The notes beneath the pieces are model-generated. The model was not told the origin of the DNA. It made no database searches and worked only from the letters and a program-made list of their open reading frames with translations. Positions 40,901 through 47,374 of a stretch of 64,000 bases of DNA are shown here, piece by piece. The DNA is from JACOMY01 sp046233115 (GTDB taxonomy: Bacteria > Pseudomonadota > Alphaproteobacteria > Kiloniellales > JACOMY01), in NCBI GenBank assembly GCA_046233115.1, contig JBJXHM010000013.1, forward strand, positions 124,001 through 188,000. The letters are read 5' to 3'. The first letter of the stretch is position 1; every line of letters begins with the position of its first letter. The position numbers were made by a program, and so were the translations under genes.

Positions 40901-41146
40901 GGTGCCGCTGTTGCCGAAGGCGCTGTCGCTCGCCGCCCCGCCGGACGCCGTGTCGTCGCCGTCGTTGCCGCGCAGCACGTCCTGTCCGCCGGCACCGTAG
41001 AGCGTGTCGTTGTCGTCCTGCCCGCGCAGCAGGTCATCACCGGCCAGACCGTAGAGCGTGTCGTCCCCGCCCCGCCCGATGATCTCGTCGACCGTGTTGG
41101 TGCCTACCAGGCTGTCGGGTCCGTTGGTACCGGTAATCGTTGCCAT
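34994..41146 (-). CDS. RTX calcium-binding repeat protein 3
   Basis: The largest RTX paralogue, 2,050 residues. It begins MATITGTNGPDSLVGTN like RTX2 and consists of GGxGxDxLx repeats. Late in the protein come TFWVDGGES ... ENFRAVAGFTGVNGYG, then the shared VTGVFIGDSGFNGIAGEVRF block and the tail NADQLTSTDFLFV. ATG 41146 is preceded by GGAGAG. A 732-bp (244-residue) tandem duplication lies at 37.2-38.7 kb. As in the other two, no enzymatic domain is visible. Expected to be exported by a type I system encoded elsewhere and to bind calcium outside the cell. An AraC-type regulator gene lies 326 bp upstream on the same strand. Confidence 0.9.
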   Translation of the reverse strand: MATITGTNGPDSLVGTNTVDEIIGRGGDDTLYGLAGDDLLRGQDDNDTLYGAGGQDVLRGNDGDDTASGGAASDSAFGNSGTDVLWGDAGNDYLNGGSGADTMGGGSQNDVFRVDNSLDMVIETLADGGKDTVIASVDFALAGQPEATYVENLILFANAGDLNGAGNEIDNTIDGNTGSNILSGLQGNDLVRAGAGDDLIYGGDGDDRIISNAGSNRAYGGSGTDSLFGAEGADTLRGGSGIDLLRGNLGSDTLYGDAGDDSVNDSTGDDLLYGGLGDDVLNGGSGQDFIDGGSGSDTVNGGAGGDLIYGGSGADSLQGGDGDDAVAGAAGDDMIGGGLGDDTLDGGEGKDRLYGGSGRDLLFGDSGDDVLGGGSGDDAMLGGTGGDLLLGNAGEDFLSGGYGQDSVFGGEDGDRVYGDAGDDNVYGDAGNDYVVGGDGKDLLVGAAGDDRLDGGDGDDSFYAGSGTDVVDGGSGQDYGFGGTGDDTLRAGSGDDRVSGDAGNDSIAGQAGQDLLYGGSGQDGIEGQGGDDTAYGGSGGDTLTGAAGGDSLAGDAGDDFAYGGTGIDLLRGDAGDDSLFGGSSKDALQGGSGKDRLEGGLGDDVLLADSGDDRLIGDEGDDAFVAGIGDDAVFGGSGNDSGYGGSGKDFVVAGSGDDTIDAGSGTDSVYGGAGDDGLYGAAGDDTLVGLGDLDEIFGGAGSDSLFGGAQKDLVMGGEDGDFIDGGDGDDVLLGVFLFGYGGGSDTIFGASGHDTLTGGSAGDSLYGDAGDDVMHGFSGQDTLSGGEGDDSAVGGAGSDYLYGGEGKDHLAGGSGGDTAFAGTDDDSLYGGSGDDLLAGESGSDTAFGGDGKDYLAGSSGFDSLSGGLGDDTLNGGGQGDHLYGESGDDLLEGGAGATDYLFGGTGKDRVYGQSGDDFLYGALGDDILNDAAGVGFIYGGSGADTAYGGLDTDEIAGGSGDDRFYGGSGNDSVAGGAGNDYGFGGTGNDTLVGGSGDDSLYALGGDDTVDGGSGNDVLDGNSGIDIITGAEGDDSIAGDSGADSLYGGEGIDRIYGGSGGDTAFAGADDDSLYGGAGDDLLAGESGSDTAFGGDGKDYVAGNSGFDTLSGGLGDDTLSGGADGDHLYGESGDDRLSGGGGATDYLFGGSGKDRVYGQSGDDFLYGALGDDILNDAAGVGFIYGGSGADTAYGGLDTDNIAGGSGDDRFYGGSGNDSVDGGAGADYGFGGTGNDTLVGGSGDDSLYALGGDDTVDGGSGNDVLDGNSGIDIITGAEGDDSIAGDSGADSLYGGEGIDRIYGGSGGDRAFGGASNDSLYGGAGDDSIAGGIGDDYLYGGLGKDVLDAGRGFDAAYGGSGEDALYGGSGNDGLYGGSGQDDVFGGSGNDDLYGDAGDDALDGGSGEDFLEGGSGQDTFYGGSGNDVVDGDSGDDSMTGGHGSDTMDGADGNDTAFGGSGTDNLLGGTGEDWFYGGSGGDLIQGQAGSDLAYAGLGDDTFIGGSGIDIAFGGSGKDSLVGDSGTDTMAGGSGDDVLFGNDGQDSLFGVAGQDSAYGGDGDDYIYGGSGGDSLFGGTGIDQVYGGSGDDYLVGGTGVGADSLFGGLGNDTFWVDGGESLVDGGGVDWVYAAVSWTLTTGFENFRAVAGFTGVNGYGNSDVNTMIGNSLVNSLFGASGADLLQGEGGEDTLDGGSGGDRIYGGDEADRLIGAGGNDSEFGGDANDLIYGGLGDDVLDGGTGMDVLLGETGSDTLSGGLDGDSLNGGSGDDSLQGGLGDDTLVAGIGADNAGGGSGSDSLFGGSGGDLLYGGSGSDLFFGGTGFDNLIGGADDDSLYGELGNDQINGGLGLDHLFGGSGQDNLHAGSGDDTLYGGSSNDVFYGQSGSNALFGGSGEDTVFGGVDGDKAYGEIGFDLIQGNIGDDTLFGGTNVDTLFGGSGSDTLFGGSGKDSLQGGSGDDTFVFDAESLTGDQGVVSDFQGILSSGGDKFEINFASGVTGVFIGDSGFNGIAGEVRFKTGGGGQIEVNADGKGGADMVFDLPGYTNADQLTSTDFLFV
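37225..38688. repeat. Tandem duplication inside RTX3 gene (2 x 732 bp)
   Basis: Two adjoining units of about 732 bp (approximately 37225-37956 and 37957-38688). Landmarks such as AAACCAACCCCCGCGG (37611 and 38343) and GTCGCCGCCGGACC (37235, 37967 and, as a truncated third start, 38699) recur at exactly 732 bp. Similarity is near-identical over long stretches, indicating a recent event. The unit encodes 244 residues, one more than 27 nonapeptides. Confidence 0.8.
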
Positions 41147-41472
41147 GTCCACTCTCCAGTATGTCCCGCGTCGCGAAACGCACGCGCCGTGTCCGCCCAA
41201 AACACCAAGCCGCCTGCCTTCCCCGCTGCGCCTTCCGGCTGATTCTGACCGCCACCTCGCCTCGCATGACGCCGGGAACGCCGTTCCCACTGTCCCGAGA
41301 CAAGCACTGTCAGTCAGCCACTTAGCGCAAGCCGCCAGAATCTAAGCCAAATCAGGCAGCTATCGAAGAGGACAGCCTATCCGAATGACGAAGCTTCTTT
41401 GTCCGGCACACGAACTCCTCTACATCAAAGATCCGGTCCTCTCACCCCCTGATCCGGAGAGGAGCGGACCCA
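41147..41472. other. Intergenic region upstream of RTX3
   Basis: No gene supported. It should hold the RTX3 promoter. The only clear structure is a hairpin at 41437-41463 next to the AraC stop, listed separately. Confidence 0.5.
41437..41463 (-). terminator. Possible terminator of AraC-family gene
   Basis: Inverted repeat TCCTCTC / GAGAGGA starting 10 bp after the AraC-family stop on the minus strand. There is no convincing T run, so the call is tentative. Confidence 0.35.
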
Positions 41473-42441
41473 CTATCCGCCCCCGCCTCCACGTGCAGAC
41501 CGCAAGATGGTGGAGGGGGTATCTCCGAATCGCGCGCGAAAAGCCAGGGCGAAGCGCCCCAGATGCCCAAAGCCGCAGGAATAGGCCACGCTGCCAACAG
41601 TGCTGAAGGCCTCGGGGCGGCTCAGTCGCTGATAGGCCTCGTCCAGGCGCAGGCGGTTCAGAACGCTCAGCGGCGGCTCCTCGCGGACCGCGCGGAAGGC
41701 CTGCTGCAACCGCCGGGCACTCACCTGCAAGCTGGCCGCCAGGTCCACCACCGACAGGGGCTCTGCCAGCTTGCTCACCATGATGTCCTCGGCCGCCCGA
41801 ACCAGACGCAGCTCGGCCGGCCCGGCATGCCCCCTGCCGTCGTCGGCTGCAGCGCCATCGCTGCTCGTGTCGCGGCTGTCCAGATCGTTCATCATCTCGA
41901 CCAGGAGAACGCCCGCCGCTTGCCGCGCGGCCTCGCTGCGGAAGGGTGCTCCGCCCTCTTCGGCAGCGGCCACCAGGGCGCGAACGAGGTGTTTCAGGGC
42001 GGTCGTTCCGGCTCCCTCGCCGTCGGACTGCAGCAGCCGCTCGATCGGGTCCAGGGATTGGCTCGGCGCCAGGGCGCAGTCGCACTCGAAGAGGCCCGAT
42101 TGATCGGGAATCACGGTCGTGCGCCGCGCATTCGGTCCGAACAGGAGCGCCTCGCCTTGCTTGGCGACGAAACTGCCACGCTCGGTCTCCACCGACAGGT
42201 GCCCCCGGCGCGGCATCAGCAAGGTCAGGTTCGTCTTCTCACGCAAGCCGATCGCATGACCGGTAGAGGCAACCTTGAACAGGCGCCCCTTCCCAATCTG
42301 CGCCGAGCGAACCTCCATGCGAGGCCGCTCCGCCTGCAGGAAGGAGCACCACTCTTCCAGCGGGAACATCTTGCTGCCGGGCTTGAAGACGGTTTCCGGC
42401 CCGTAGCTCTCGGAAACCGGGAAAGTGTCGGCGACCATCAT
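41473..42441 (-). CDS. AraC family transcriptional regulator
   Basis: Regulator of 322 residues. The C-terminal 100 residues contain the double HTH: LAEPLSVVDLAASLQVSARRLQQAF for the first and SVAYSCGFGHLGRFALAFRARFGDTPS for the second. The N-terminal part (about 1-200) resembles the cupin-like binding domain of AraC_binding_2-type regulators (LTLLMPRRGHLSVETERG). ATG 42441 (MMVADTF) is chosen because GGGGAA lies before it; the frame is open to 42561. It lies upstream of RTX3 in the same direction and is the nearest candidate to control that gene or the secreted-protein genes to its right. Confidence 0.83.
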   Translation of the reverse strand: MMVADTFPVSESYGPETVFKPGSKMFPLEEWCSFLQAERPRMEVRSAQIGKGRLFKVASTGHAIGLREKTNLTLLMPRRGHLSVETERGSFVAKQGEALLFGPNARRTTVIPDQSGLFECDCALAPSQSLDPIERLLQSDGEGAGTTALKHLVRALVAAAEEGGAPFRSEAARQAAGVLLVEMMNDLDSRDTSSDGAAADDGRGHAGPAELRLVRAAEDIMVSKLAEPLSVVDLAASLQVSARRLQQAFRAVREEPPLSVLNRLRLDEAYQRLSRPEAFSTVGSVAYSCGFGHLGRFALAFRARFGDTPSTILRSARGGGGG

Positions 42442-42930
42442 CGCATTTCCCCGCGCCAGTACTCCCGTTTGGATTGCAGATCTGCAGAATGTTAATGATT
42501 GCTTTTGTTGTGCAATCCCATTGCTGGCCGCAGTGTAGCTGTATTCGCGATCGCGTGGCAAACCCTATGTTGCTACAGCAATAATCCAGCAAACATTCGC
42601 GTAAAATGAATCCCCACCTCCTTGCCAGAACGACTGATTGATCTGGACGTCAGAGCCTATCATGCGGGCCTGTACAGCACTCCTGACACGACTTCGCGCT
42701 TGTCCAAATACATGACTTTTAAATCCATAATATGAGATCAAGTCATACAATCAGGTCTTGCGGAGACCATCCGCCAAACTTTCGTAGGTCCCAAGGCGAT
42801 AGGCCTTGATCATCCCGCTACTCCACCCTAGGGTCCCAGCACTCAGGCGATTGAGCTGCCGTGTCCGCCCAGACGCGTCGCTTGCCTCCAGACCATGACC
42901 CGAAGGGGTCGCCACGTCGGAGGCAGGATC
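42442..42930. other. Intergenic region between AraC gene and PliG-like gene
   Basis: No gene supported. It lies between divergent genes and must hold both promoters. The stretch at about 42700-42755 is AT-rich. An open frame on the minus strand (42751-43086) is antisense to the PliG-like gene and has no protein features. Confidence 0.5.
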
Positions 42931-43362
42931 ATGAAGTTGAACAGGGTCTCGACCCCGCTGTGCCTGGCCTTCCTGGCCCTCGCCTTTGTGTTGCCGGACA
43001 CAGCCCCAATGGCGCAACAATCCACGGCCGTACGGTTCCAGGCGGGAAGCGATCACGTGACGCTGGGCGGGTCGATCACCGGTCACGACTATGCCGACTA
43101 TCTGCTGCGTGCCCGCGCCGGCCAGACCATCACCGCCAGCCTCACCACGGTCAGCGCCGACCGCTTCGGTACGGTCTACTCCGACATTCTACCGCCCGGC
43201 AGCGATGACACCGCGATCTATGTCGGCTCGAGAGACGACGAGGCCACCGCGTCGGTCACCCTGCCCGAGGACGGCAGGTACATCATCCGCGTCTACCTGA
43301 TGGGTCACGACAGGGGCAGCGGCAAGTCCGTCGCCTTCTCGCTCCCTGTCTCTATCGACTGA
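42931..43362 (+). CDS. Secreted PliG-like (g-type lysozyme inhibitor-like) protein
   Basis: Protein of 143 residues with a signal peptide (about 9-28). The mature part has the order VRFQAGS, GSITGHDYADYLLRARAGQTI, DILPPGSDDTAIYVGS and LPEDGRYIIRVYLM. It resembles the periplasmic inhibitor family related to PliG/YcgK, often misannotated as DNA breaking-rejoining protein. PliG blocks goose-type lysozyme; whether this protein does so cannot be judged. ATG 42931 has GGAGG 7 nt upstream. It is followed after 93 bp by the 206-residue secreted protein on the same strand, probably one operon. Identification is from remembered family patterns. Confidence 0.62.
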   Translation: MKLNRVSTPLCLAFLALAFVLPDTAPMAQQSTAVRFQAGSDHVTLGGSITGHDYADYLLRARAGQTITASLTTVSADRFGTVYSDILPPGSDDTAIYVGSRDDEATASVTLPEDGRYIIRVYLMGHDRGSGKSVAFSLPVSID

Positions 43363-43455
43363 GACCCGCGTCCATCCTGAAAGTCACGCAAACAAAGACC
43401 GAGGGTTCATTCAAGCGCAGAGCCCAACCATCACCAAGAGAAGGAAGAGACAACC

Positions 43456-44076
43456 ATGAAGACGAGACGTCTGACCGCACGGGGCCTCGCCGTGGCCTGC
43501 ATGCTGACCGTGGCTCTAACTGCAAGCGAGGTCGCCGCAAAGGAATCGATTCGTGTCGATCAGATGCAGAAGTACTGCCAGGGCGAGGCCTCCGCCGCCT
43601 TCGGCCAGCGGCCGCAAGACATCCTGACCTTGCCGCCCGAAGAACGCGACAACGGCGCCCACTCGGTCTATGGTCAGTACCCGCCCAGCGGCAGCAAGGT
43701 GACGACCTTCGAGTGCCGTTTCACGCCGAAAAACCACTTCAACTTCGTGAAGAAGACCGGCAAGGAGCACAACAAGTCAGACGAGGCCAGCACCAAGGCT
43801 AGCGGCAGGATCCGTTGCCAGATGGGCGACCACGAACCCAAGGGCTATTGCCCCTTCACGGTGAATCGTCAGGGCGACGGCACTGCGCAGGTGAAGATCA
43901 GCAAGCCGAACACGCAGACCCGGACCATCTTCTTCAAGAACGGCAAGGCCACCGGTTATGACATGAGCCAGGCCAGACCCGGCGAGTTCCAAGCCAGCAA
44001 GCAGGGCGACACCTACGTCGTCCACATCAACGAGGAACTCTACGAGCTTCCCGAGGCCGTCATCTACGGCGGCTAG
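43456..44076 (+). CDS. Secreted two-module protein (C-x22-R... and YE[LI]P modules)
   Basis: Protein of 206 residues with a signal peptide (about 8-28, cleavage near VAA). Residues 41-89 share a module with the 108-residue protein at 34514 (Cys41, ERDNGAHSVYG, Cys87). Residues 116-206 share a module with the SH3b protein at 26751: Cys121 and Cys132 with identical spacing, KPNTQTRTIFF, and ELYELPEAVIYGG at the end. It thus links the two other small secreted proteins of the RTX island. I know no function for either module. ATG 43456 has AAGGAAG upstream. Its TAG stop is the first three bases of repeat copy B. Confidence 0.78.
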   Translation: MKTRRLTARGLAVACMLTVALTASEVAAKESIRVDQMQKYCQGEASAAFGQRPQDILTLPPEERDNGAHSVYGQYPPSGSKVTTFECRFTPKNHFNFVKKTGKEHNKSDEASTKASGRIRCQMGDHEPKGYCPFTVNRQGDGTAQVKISKPNTQTRTIFFKNGKATGYDMSQARPGEFQASKQGDTYVVHINEELYELPEAVIYGG

Positions 44077-44185
44077 AGCAGGATGACGCCAAGTCGAAAC
44101 GATTTGGCGTCTGAATTCTGCTCTACAACGTTGAAAGATAGAGCGGACTGCGATCAGGTGAGTCCACCTGATCGCAGTCCGCTCC
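44074..44185 (+). repeat. Two-hairpin dispersed repeat, copy B
   Basis: Hairpin 2 (44074-44125) has arms TAGAGCAG and CTGCTCTA with an inner CCAAGTCGAAACGATTTGG stem. Hairpin 1 (44139-44185) has arms GAGCGGACTGCGATCAGGTG and CACCTGATCGCAGTCCGCTC. It fills the whole gap between two convergent genes and supplies the TAG stop of the left one. Both hairpins could stop transcription from either side. Confidence 0.88.
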
Positions 44186-44190
44186 AGACC

Positions 44191-45147
44191 CTATGCGTCG
44201 CCCTCGCCCGGCGTGTCACCAACCGCCTTCAAGAGCTTGAGGAAGGTGGCGTCGCGCCAGGCAACGATCTCGTCCAAGCTGCGGCCCGCCATCTCGGACT
44301 CGACGCCCTCGATCACGCGGGCCTGCAGCTCGGCAGTGATTTCCGGCGTGCCCAGCTTGGGAAACCAGGCGTTCAGGGTCGGCGCGAACTGGTGGAAGAA
44401 GTGGCGCATGCCGCCCGGGCCGCCGCCCAGGTTATAGGTCATGATCGGCCCCATCAGCGCCCAGCGCAGACCGGGGCCGGTGGCAATCGCCTTGTCGACG
44501 TCGCTGACCGAGGCCACGCCCTCGTTCACCAGGTGCAGCGCCTCGCGGAAGAGGGCGGCCTGCAGGCGGTTGGCGATGTGGCCCGTCACCTCCCTGTCGA
44601 CCCGGATCGCCGCCTTGCCGATGGCCTCGTAGAAGGCAAGTGCCCAGTCGACCGCCTCGGCCGAAGCGCCGGGGCCGCCCACCACCTCGACCAGCGGGAC
44701 CAGGTGCGGCGGATTGAAGGGATGACCGACCAGCAGCCGCTCGGGATGGCGCTTGGCGGCCGGCTGCATCTCGCTCGGCATGAAGCCGGAGGTGGAGGAG
44801 GCGATCACCCGGTCGCCCGGCAGGGCAGCGTCGATCGCCTGTAACAGCGGCAGCTTTATCTCCAGGCGTTCGGGCGCGTTCTCCTGCACGAAGTCCGCCC
44901 CGGCGAGCGCCGCTGCCAGATCCCGATGAAAGGTAAGACGGTCGCGCGAGGCGCCCGGTGCCAGCCCGAGGCTCTCCATCGCCGGCCAGGCGGCGTCGAG
45001 GATGCCGCGGCTCACCGCCTCGCCGTCCTCGGCCGGGTCGTAAAGGTTGACATCGAAGCCGCGGGCCAAGAACCAGGCAGCCCAGGAGGCGCCGATCGTG
45101 CCTCCCCCAACGACGGCGATACGACGGACGTCTTCCAGGGCGATCAT
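44191..45147 (-). CDS. 3-hydroxyacyl-CoA dehydrogenase-type protein (carnitine/gulonate dehydrogenase-like)
   Basis: NAD-dependent dehydrogenase of 318 residues. The nucleotide motif VVGGGTIGASWA is near the N-terminus, followed by VQENAPERLEIK, SSTSGFMPSEM and the catalytic region LVGHPFNPPHLVPLVEVV. The second domain has GHIANRLQAALFREAL and ends with GRSLDEIVAWRD. Length and motifs fit carnitine 3-dehydrogenase or lambda-crystallin/L-gulonate 3-dehydrogenase relatives, which oxidise a 3-hydroxy acid. ATG 45147 overlaps the TRAP permease stop by 4 bp; the longer open frame is a shadow. Coupling to the transporter suggests it acts on the imported acid. Confidence 0.82.
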   Translation of the reverse strand: MIALEDVRRIAVVGGGTIGASWAAWFLARGFDVNLYDPAEDGEAVSRGILDAAWPAMESLGLAPGASRDRLTFHRDLAAALAGADFVQENAPERLEIKLPLLQAIDAALPGDRVIASSTSGFMPSEMQPAAKRHPERLLVGHPFNPPHLVPLVEVVGGPGASAEAVDWALAFYEAIGKAAIRVDREVTGHIANRLQAALFREALHLVNEGVASVSDVDKAIATGPGLRWALMGPIMTYNLGGGPGGMRHFFHQFAPTLNAWFPKLGTPEITAELQARVIEGVESEMAGRSLDEIVAWRDATFLKLLKAVGDTPGEGDA

Positions 45148-47309
45148 GCTACCGACTTTTCCTCCATGCGGGACAAACGACGGTCCTTGCGGACGTTCAA
45201 GACCAGCGCGATGACGACCACCACCGCGGCGATGGCCTCCAGGACCGGCTGGTTCGGCCAGATCAGCGCCACGCCAGCAGCCGCCACCAGCAGCCGCCAG
45301 AACCAGCCGAGCGGCGCCTCGAAATGCCCCTCCAGCGCCGCCCCCAGCGCCATCAGGCCCAGCACTGCGATGACGAAGGTCAGCAGCACCTGGCCGGGCG
45401 TGCCGGTCAGGAAGGGCGTGTAGGCGAAGAGGATCGGCATGAGGTAGAGGCCCTTGGCCAGCTTCCAGGACATGAAGCCCGTCGACATCGGCTTGGTCTT
45501 GGCGATCGCCGCGGCGGCGAAGGCTGTAAGGCAGACCGGCGGCGTCACGTTGGAGTCCTGGCTGAGCCAGAAGATGATCATGTGGGCCGAGAGCAGCGCG
45601 CCGACGGTCAGCTCCCGCGGCAGCCCCTGGGTCGCCTGGTGCCGGATTTGGTCCAGCACCTCGTTGGGCGCTGCGTGGTAGAGCGCCTCCGCCTCGGCAT
45701 AGGGCATGGGGGCGGCAAGCTTGGTCAAGGCTGTGGGGTCGGCCAGGATGAAGAAGGGCTTCACCGCCTCCGACAGGGTTCCGTCGGCGATCTGCTGGAT
45801 GGTCTGACCGTCGATGTCGACCAGGAAGTCGATGATCAGCCCCTGCAGCGCCGGCGCGGAGAGAGTCGCCAGCACGATGTAGGCCGCGGTCACCGGCAGC
45901 CCCATGCCCAGCACCAGCGAGGCCAGGCCGATCAGGGCGATGGCCAGCAGCAGGTTGCCGCCGGACCACTGGGCGATCATCAGCGAGAAGGTGTTGCCGA
46001 TGCCGGTCATGGCGATGACGTTCACGATCAGGCCGACCGCGATCAGCAGCATGGAGGTCATGACCATGTTGTGCGCGCCGGTGATCAGGGCCTCCAGGAT
46101 GGCGCGCGGCCCCATGCGGTTCGGGGTCAGCCACGAGGCGGCGATTACCGAGAGAATGGCGAAGCCCGCGGCATAGACCGGCGTCAGGCCATAGATCAGT
46201 AGGCCGATCAGCACGGCGATCGGGATCAAGAAGGCCGGTCCGCCCTGCTTCAGCACGGAGAGAGCGGAGGGCTGCGGCCCCTCGGGCGGGCGCACCTTGC
46301 TGCGCTTGGCCTCGATGCGCACGAAGAAGGCGACCGAGAGGAAGTAGGCCAGCGCCGGCAGGAAGGAGACCGCGACGATGTCCAGATAGGGGATCTGGGT
46401 GTAGCTCGCCATCACGAAGGCGCCGGCCCCCATGATCGGCGGCATGAGCTGACCGCCGGTCGAAGACGCGGCCTCGACGCCGGCGGCGAAGCGCGAGGGG
46501 AAGCCGGAGCGCTGCATCAGCGGGATGGTGATGACCCCGGTGGAGACGGTGTTGGCCACCGCCGAGCCGGAGATCGTTCCGGTCAGCCCCGAGGCGAAGA
46601 CGGCAACGAAGCCGGGTCCGCCGGTGACCCGGCCGGCGACCGCACGGGCCAGGTCGATGATGAAGTCGCCGGCGCCCGAGCGCACCAGGAAGGCGCCGAA
46701 CAGGATGAACATGAAGACGAAGCTGGCGGAGATCCGGCCGATGATGCCGAACATGCCCTCGTCCAGGAAGACCGAGCGGAAGACGATGGTCTCGGTCGTC
46801 AGCGAGCCGGCGAACTTGAAGAGCCCCTCGATGTCGTCGCCCCAGACCCCGACGTAGCTGAGCGCGATCAGGATGATGATCGGGATGATCAGACCGGTGG
46901 TGCGGCGGGTCATCTCGATCGCGGCCACGATGGCGACGATGCAGAAGAACCAGTCCAGGCTGCTGAGCCTGACCCCACGCGCGTAGATCGCGCTCTCCTG
47001 ATTGACCAGCCAGGAGATGCCGCCGGCGATGAGCAGGCCGAAGGCCAGGTCGATCAACAGCAGGACCCGGCTTTCCGCCAGCCGCGGGATCATCGGATAG
47101 CGCAGCGCGCAGAGCAGCGCGAAGCCGGCGAAGTGATAGCCCGCCAGCTCCAGGGTGGAGAGCGTGCCGGAAATCCCGTTGGCCCAGAGGTGATAGAGCG
47201 AGACCACCACGGCCGCGACCAGGTAGATCGTGCCGTACCAGGTCCCGATCAGTCTGCGTGTGCCGCCCTCGCCGTCGGAGGGCAGGCTGAAGCCCGGCAG
47301 GAGCGTCAC
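45144..47309 (-). CDS. TRAP transporter fused permease (4TM/12TM)
   Basis: Inner-membrane protein of 721 residues fusing the small and large TRAP permease subunits, the arrangement usual for TAXI-type systems. It has an N-terminal four-helix part (about 20-150) and then a DctM-like part with GLTGTISGSAVANTVSTG and GMGLPVTAAYIVLATLSAPAL. It drives sodium-coupled uptake of organic acids delivered by the receptor encoded upstream. Start GTG 47309. It lies 65 bp after the receptor gene and overlaps the dehydrogenase gene by 4 bp, so all three form one operon. Confidence 0.92.
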   Translation of the reverse strand: MTLLPGFSLPSDGEGGTRRLIGTWYGTIYLVAAVVVSLYHLWANGISGTLSTLELAGYHFAGFALLCALRYPMIPRLAESRVLLLIDLAFGLLIAGGISWLVNQESAIYARGVRLSSLDWFFCIVAIVAAIEMTRRTTGLIIPIIILIALSYVGVWGDDIEGLFKFAGSLTTETIVFRSVFLDEGMFGIIGRISASFVFMFILFGAFLVRSGAGDFIIDLARAVAGRVTGGPGFVAVFASGLTGTISGSAVANTVSTGVITIPLMQRSGFPSRFAAGVEAASSTGGQLMPPIMGAGAFVMASYTQIPYLDIVAVSFLPALAYFLSVAFFVRIEAKRSKVRPPEGPQPSALSVLKQGGPAFLIPIAVLIGLLIYGLTPVYAAGFAILSVIAASWLTPNRMGPRAILEALITGAHNMVMTSMLLIAVGLIVNVIAMTGIGNTFSLMIAQWSGGNLLLAIALIGLASLVLGMGLPVTAAYIVLATLSAPALQGLIIDFLVDIDGQTIQQIADGTLSEAVKPFFILADPTALTKLAAPMPYAEAEALYHAAPNEVLDQIRHQATQGLPRELTVGALLSAHMIIFWLSQDSNVTPPVCLTAFAAAAIAKTKPMSTGFMSWKLAKGLYLMPILFAYTPFLTGTPGQVLLTFVIAVLGLMALGAALEGHFEAPLGWFWRLLVAAAGVALIWPNQPVLEAIAAVVVVIALVLNVRKDRRLSRMEEKSVA

Positions 47310-47374
47310 GGCCGTCGCCTTTCCGTTTGGCCGGGACGCCCGTCAGGCGTCCCGGCGCTTGACGCGAAGACCGG

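Noticed and set aside
23492..41146. Short regularly spaced repeats resembling a CRISPR array
   Set aside because: The 27-bp periodicity is coding (nonapeptides), copies are diverged, and there are no unique spacers or cas genes.
42751..43086. Minus-strand frame of 111 codons near the PliG-like gene
   Set aside because: It is antisense to the signal peptide region, with no ribosome site and no protein features.
45148..46134. N-terminal extension of the dehydrogenase frame
   Set aside because: It is an alternative frame of the TRAP permease gene. The true start overlaps the permease stop by 4 bp.
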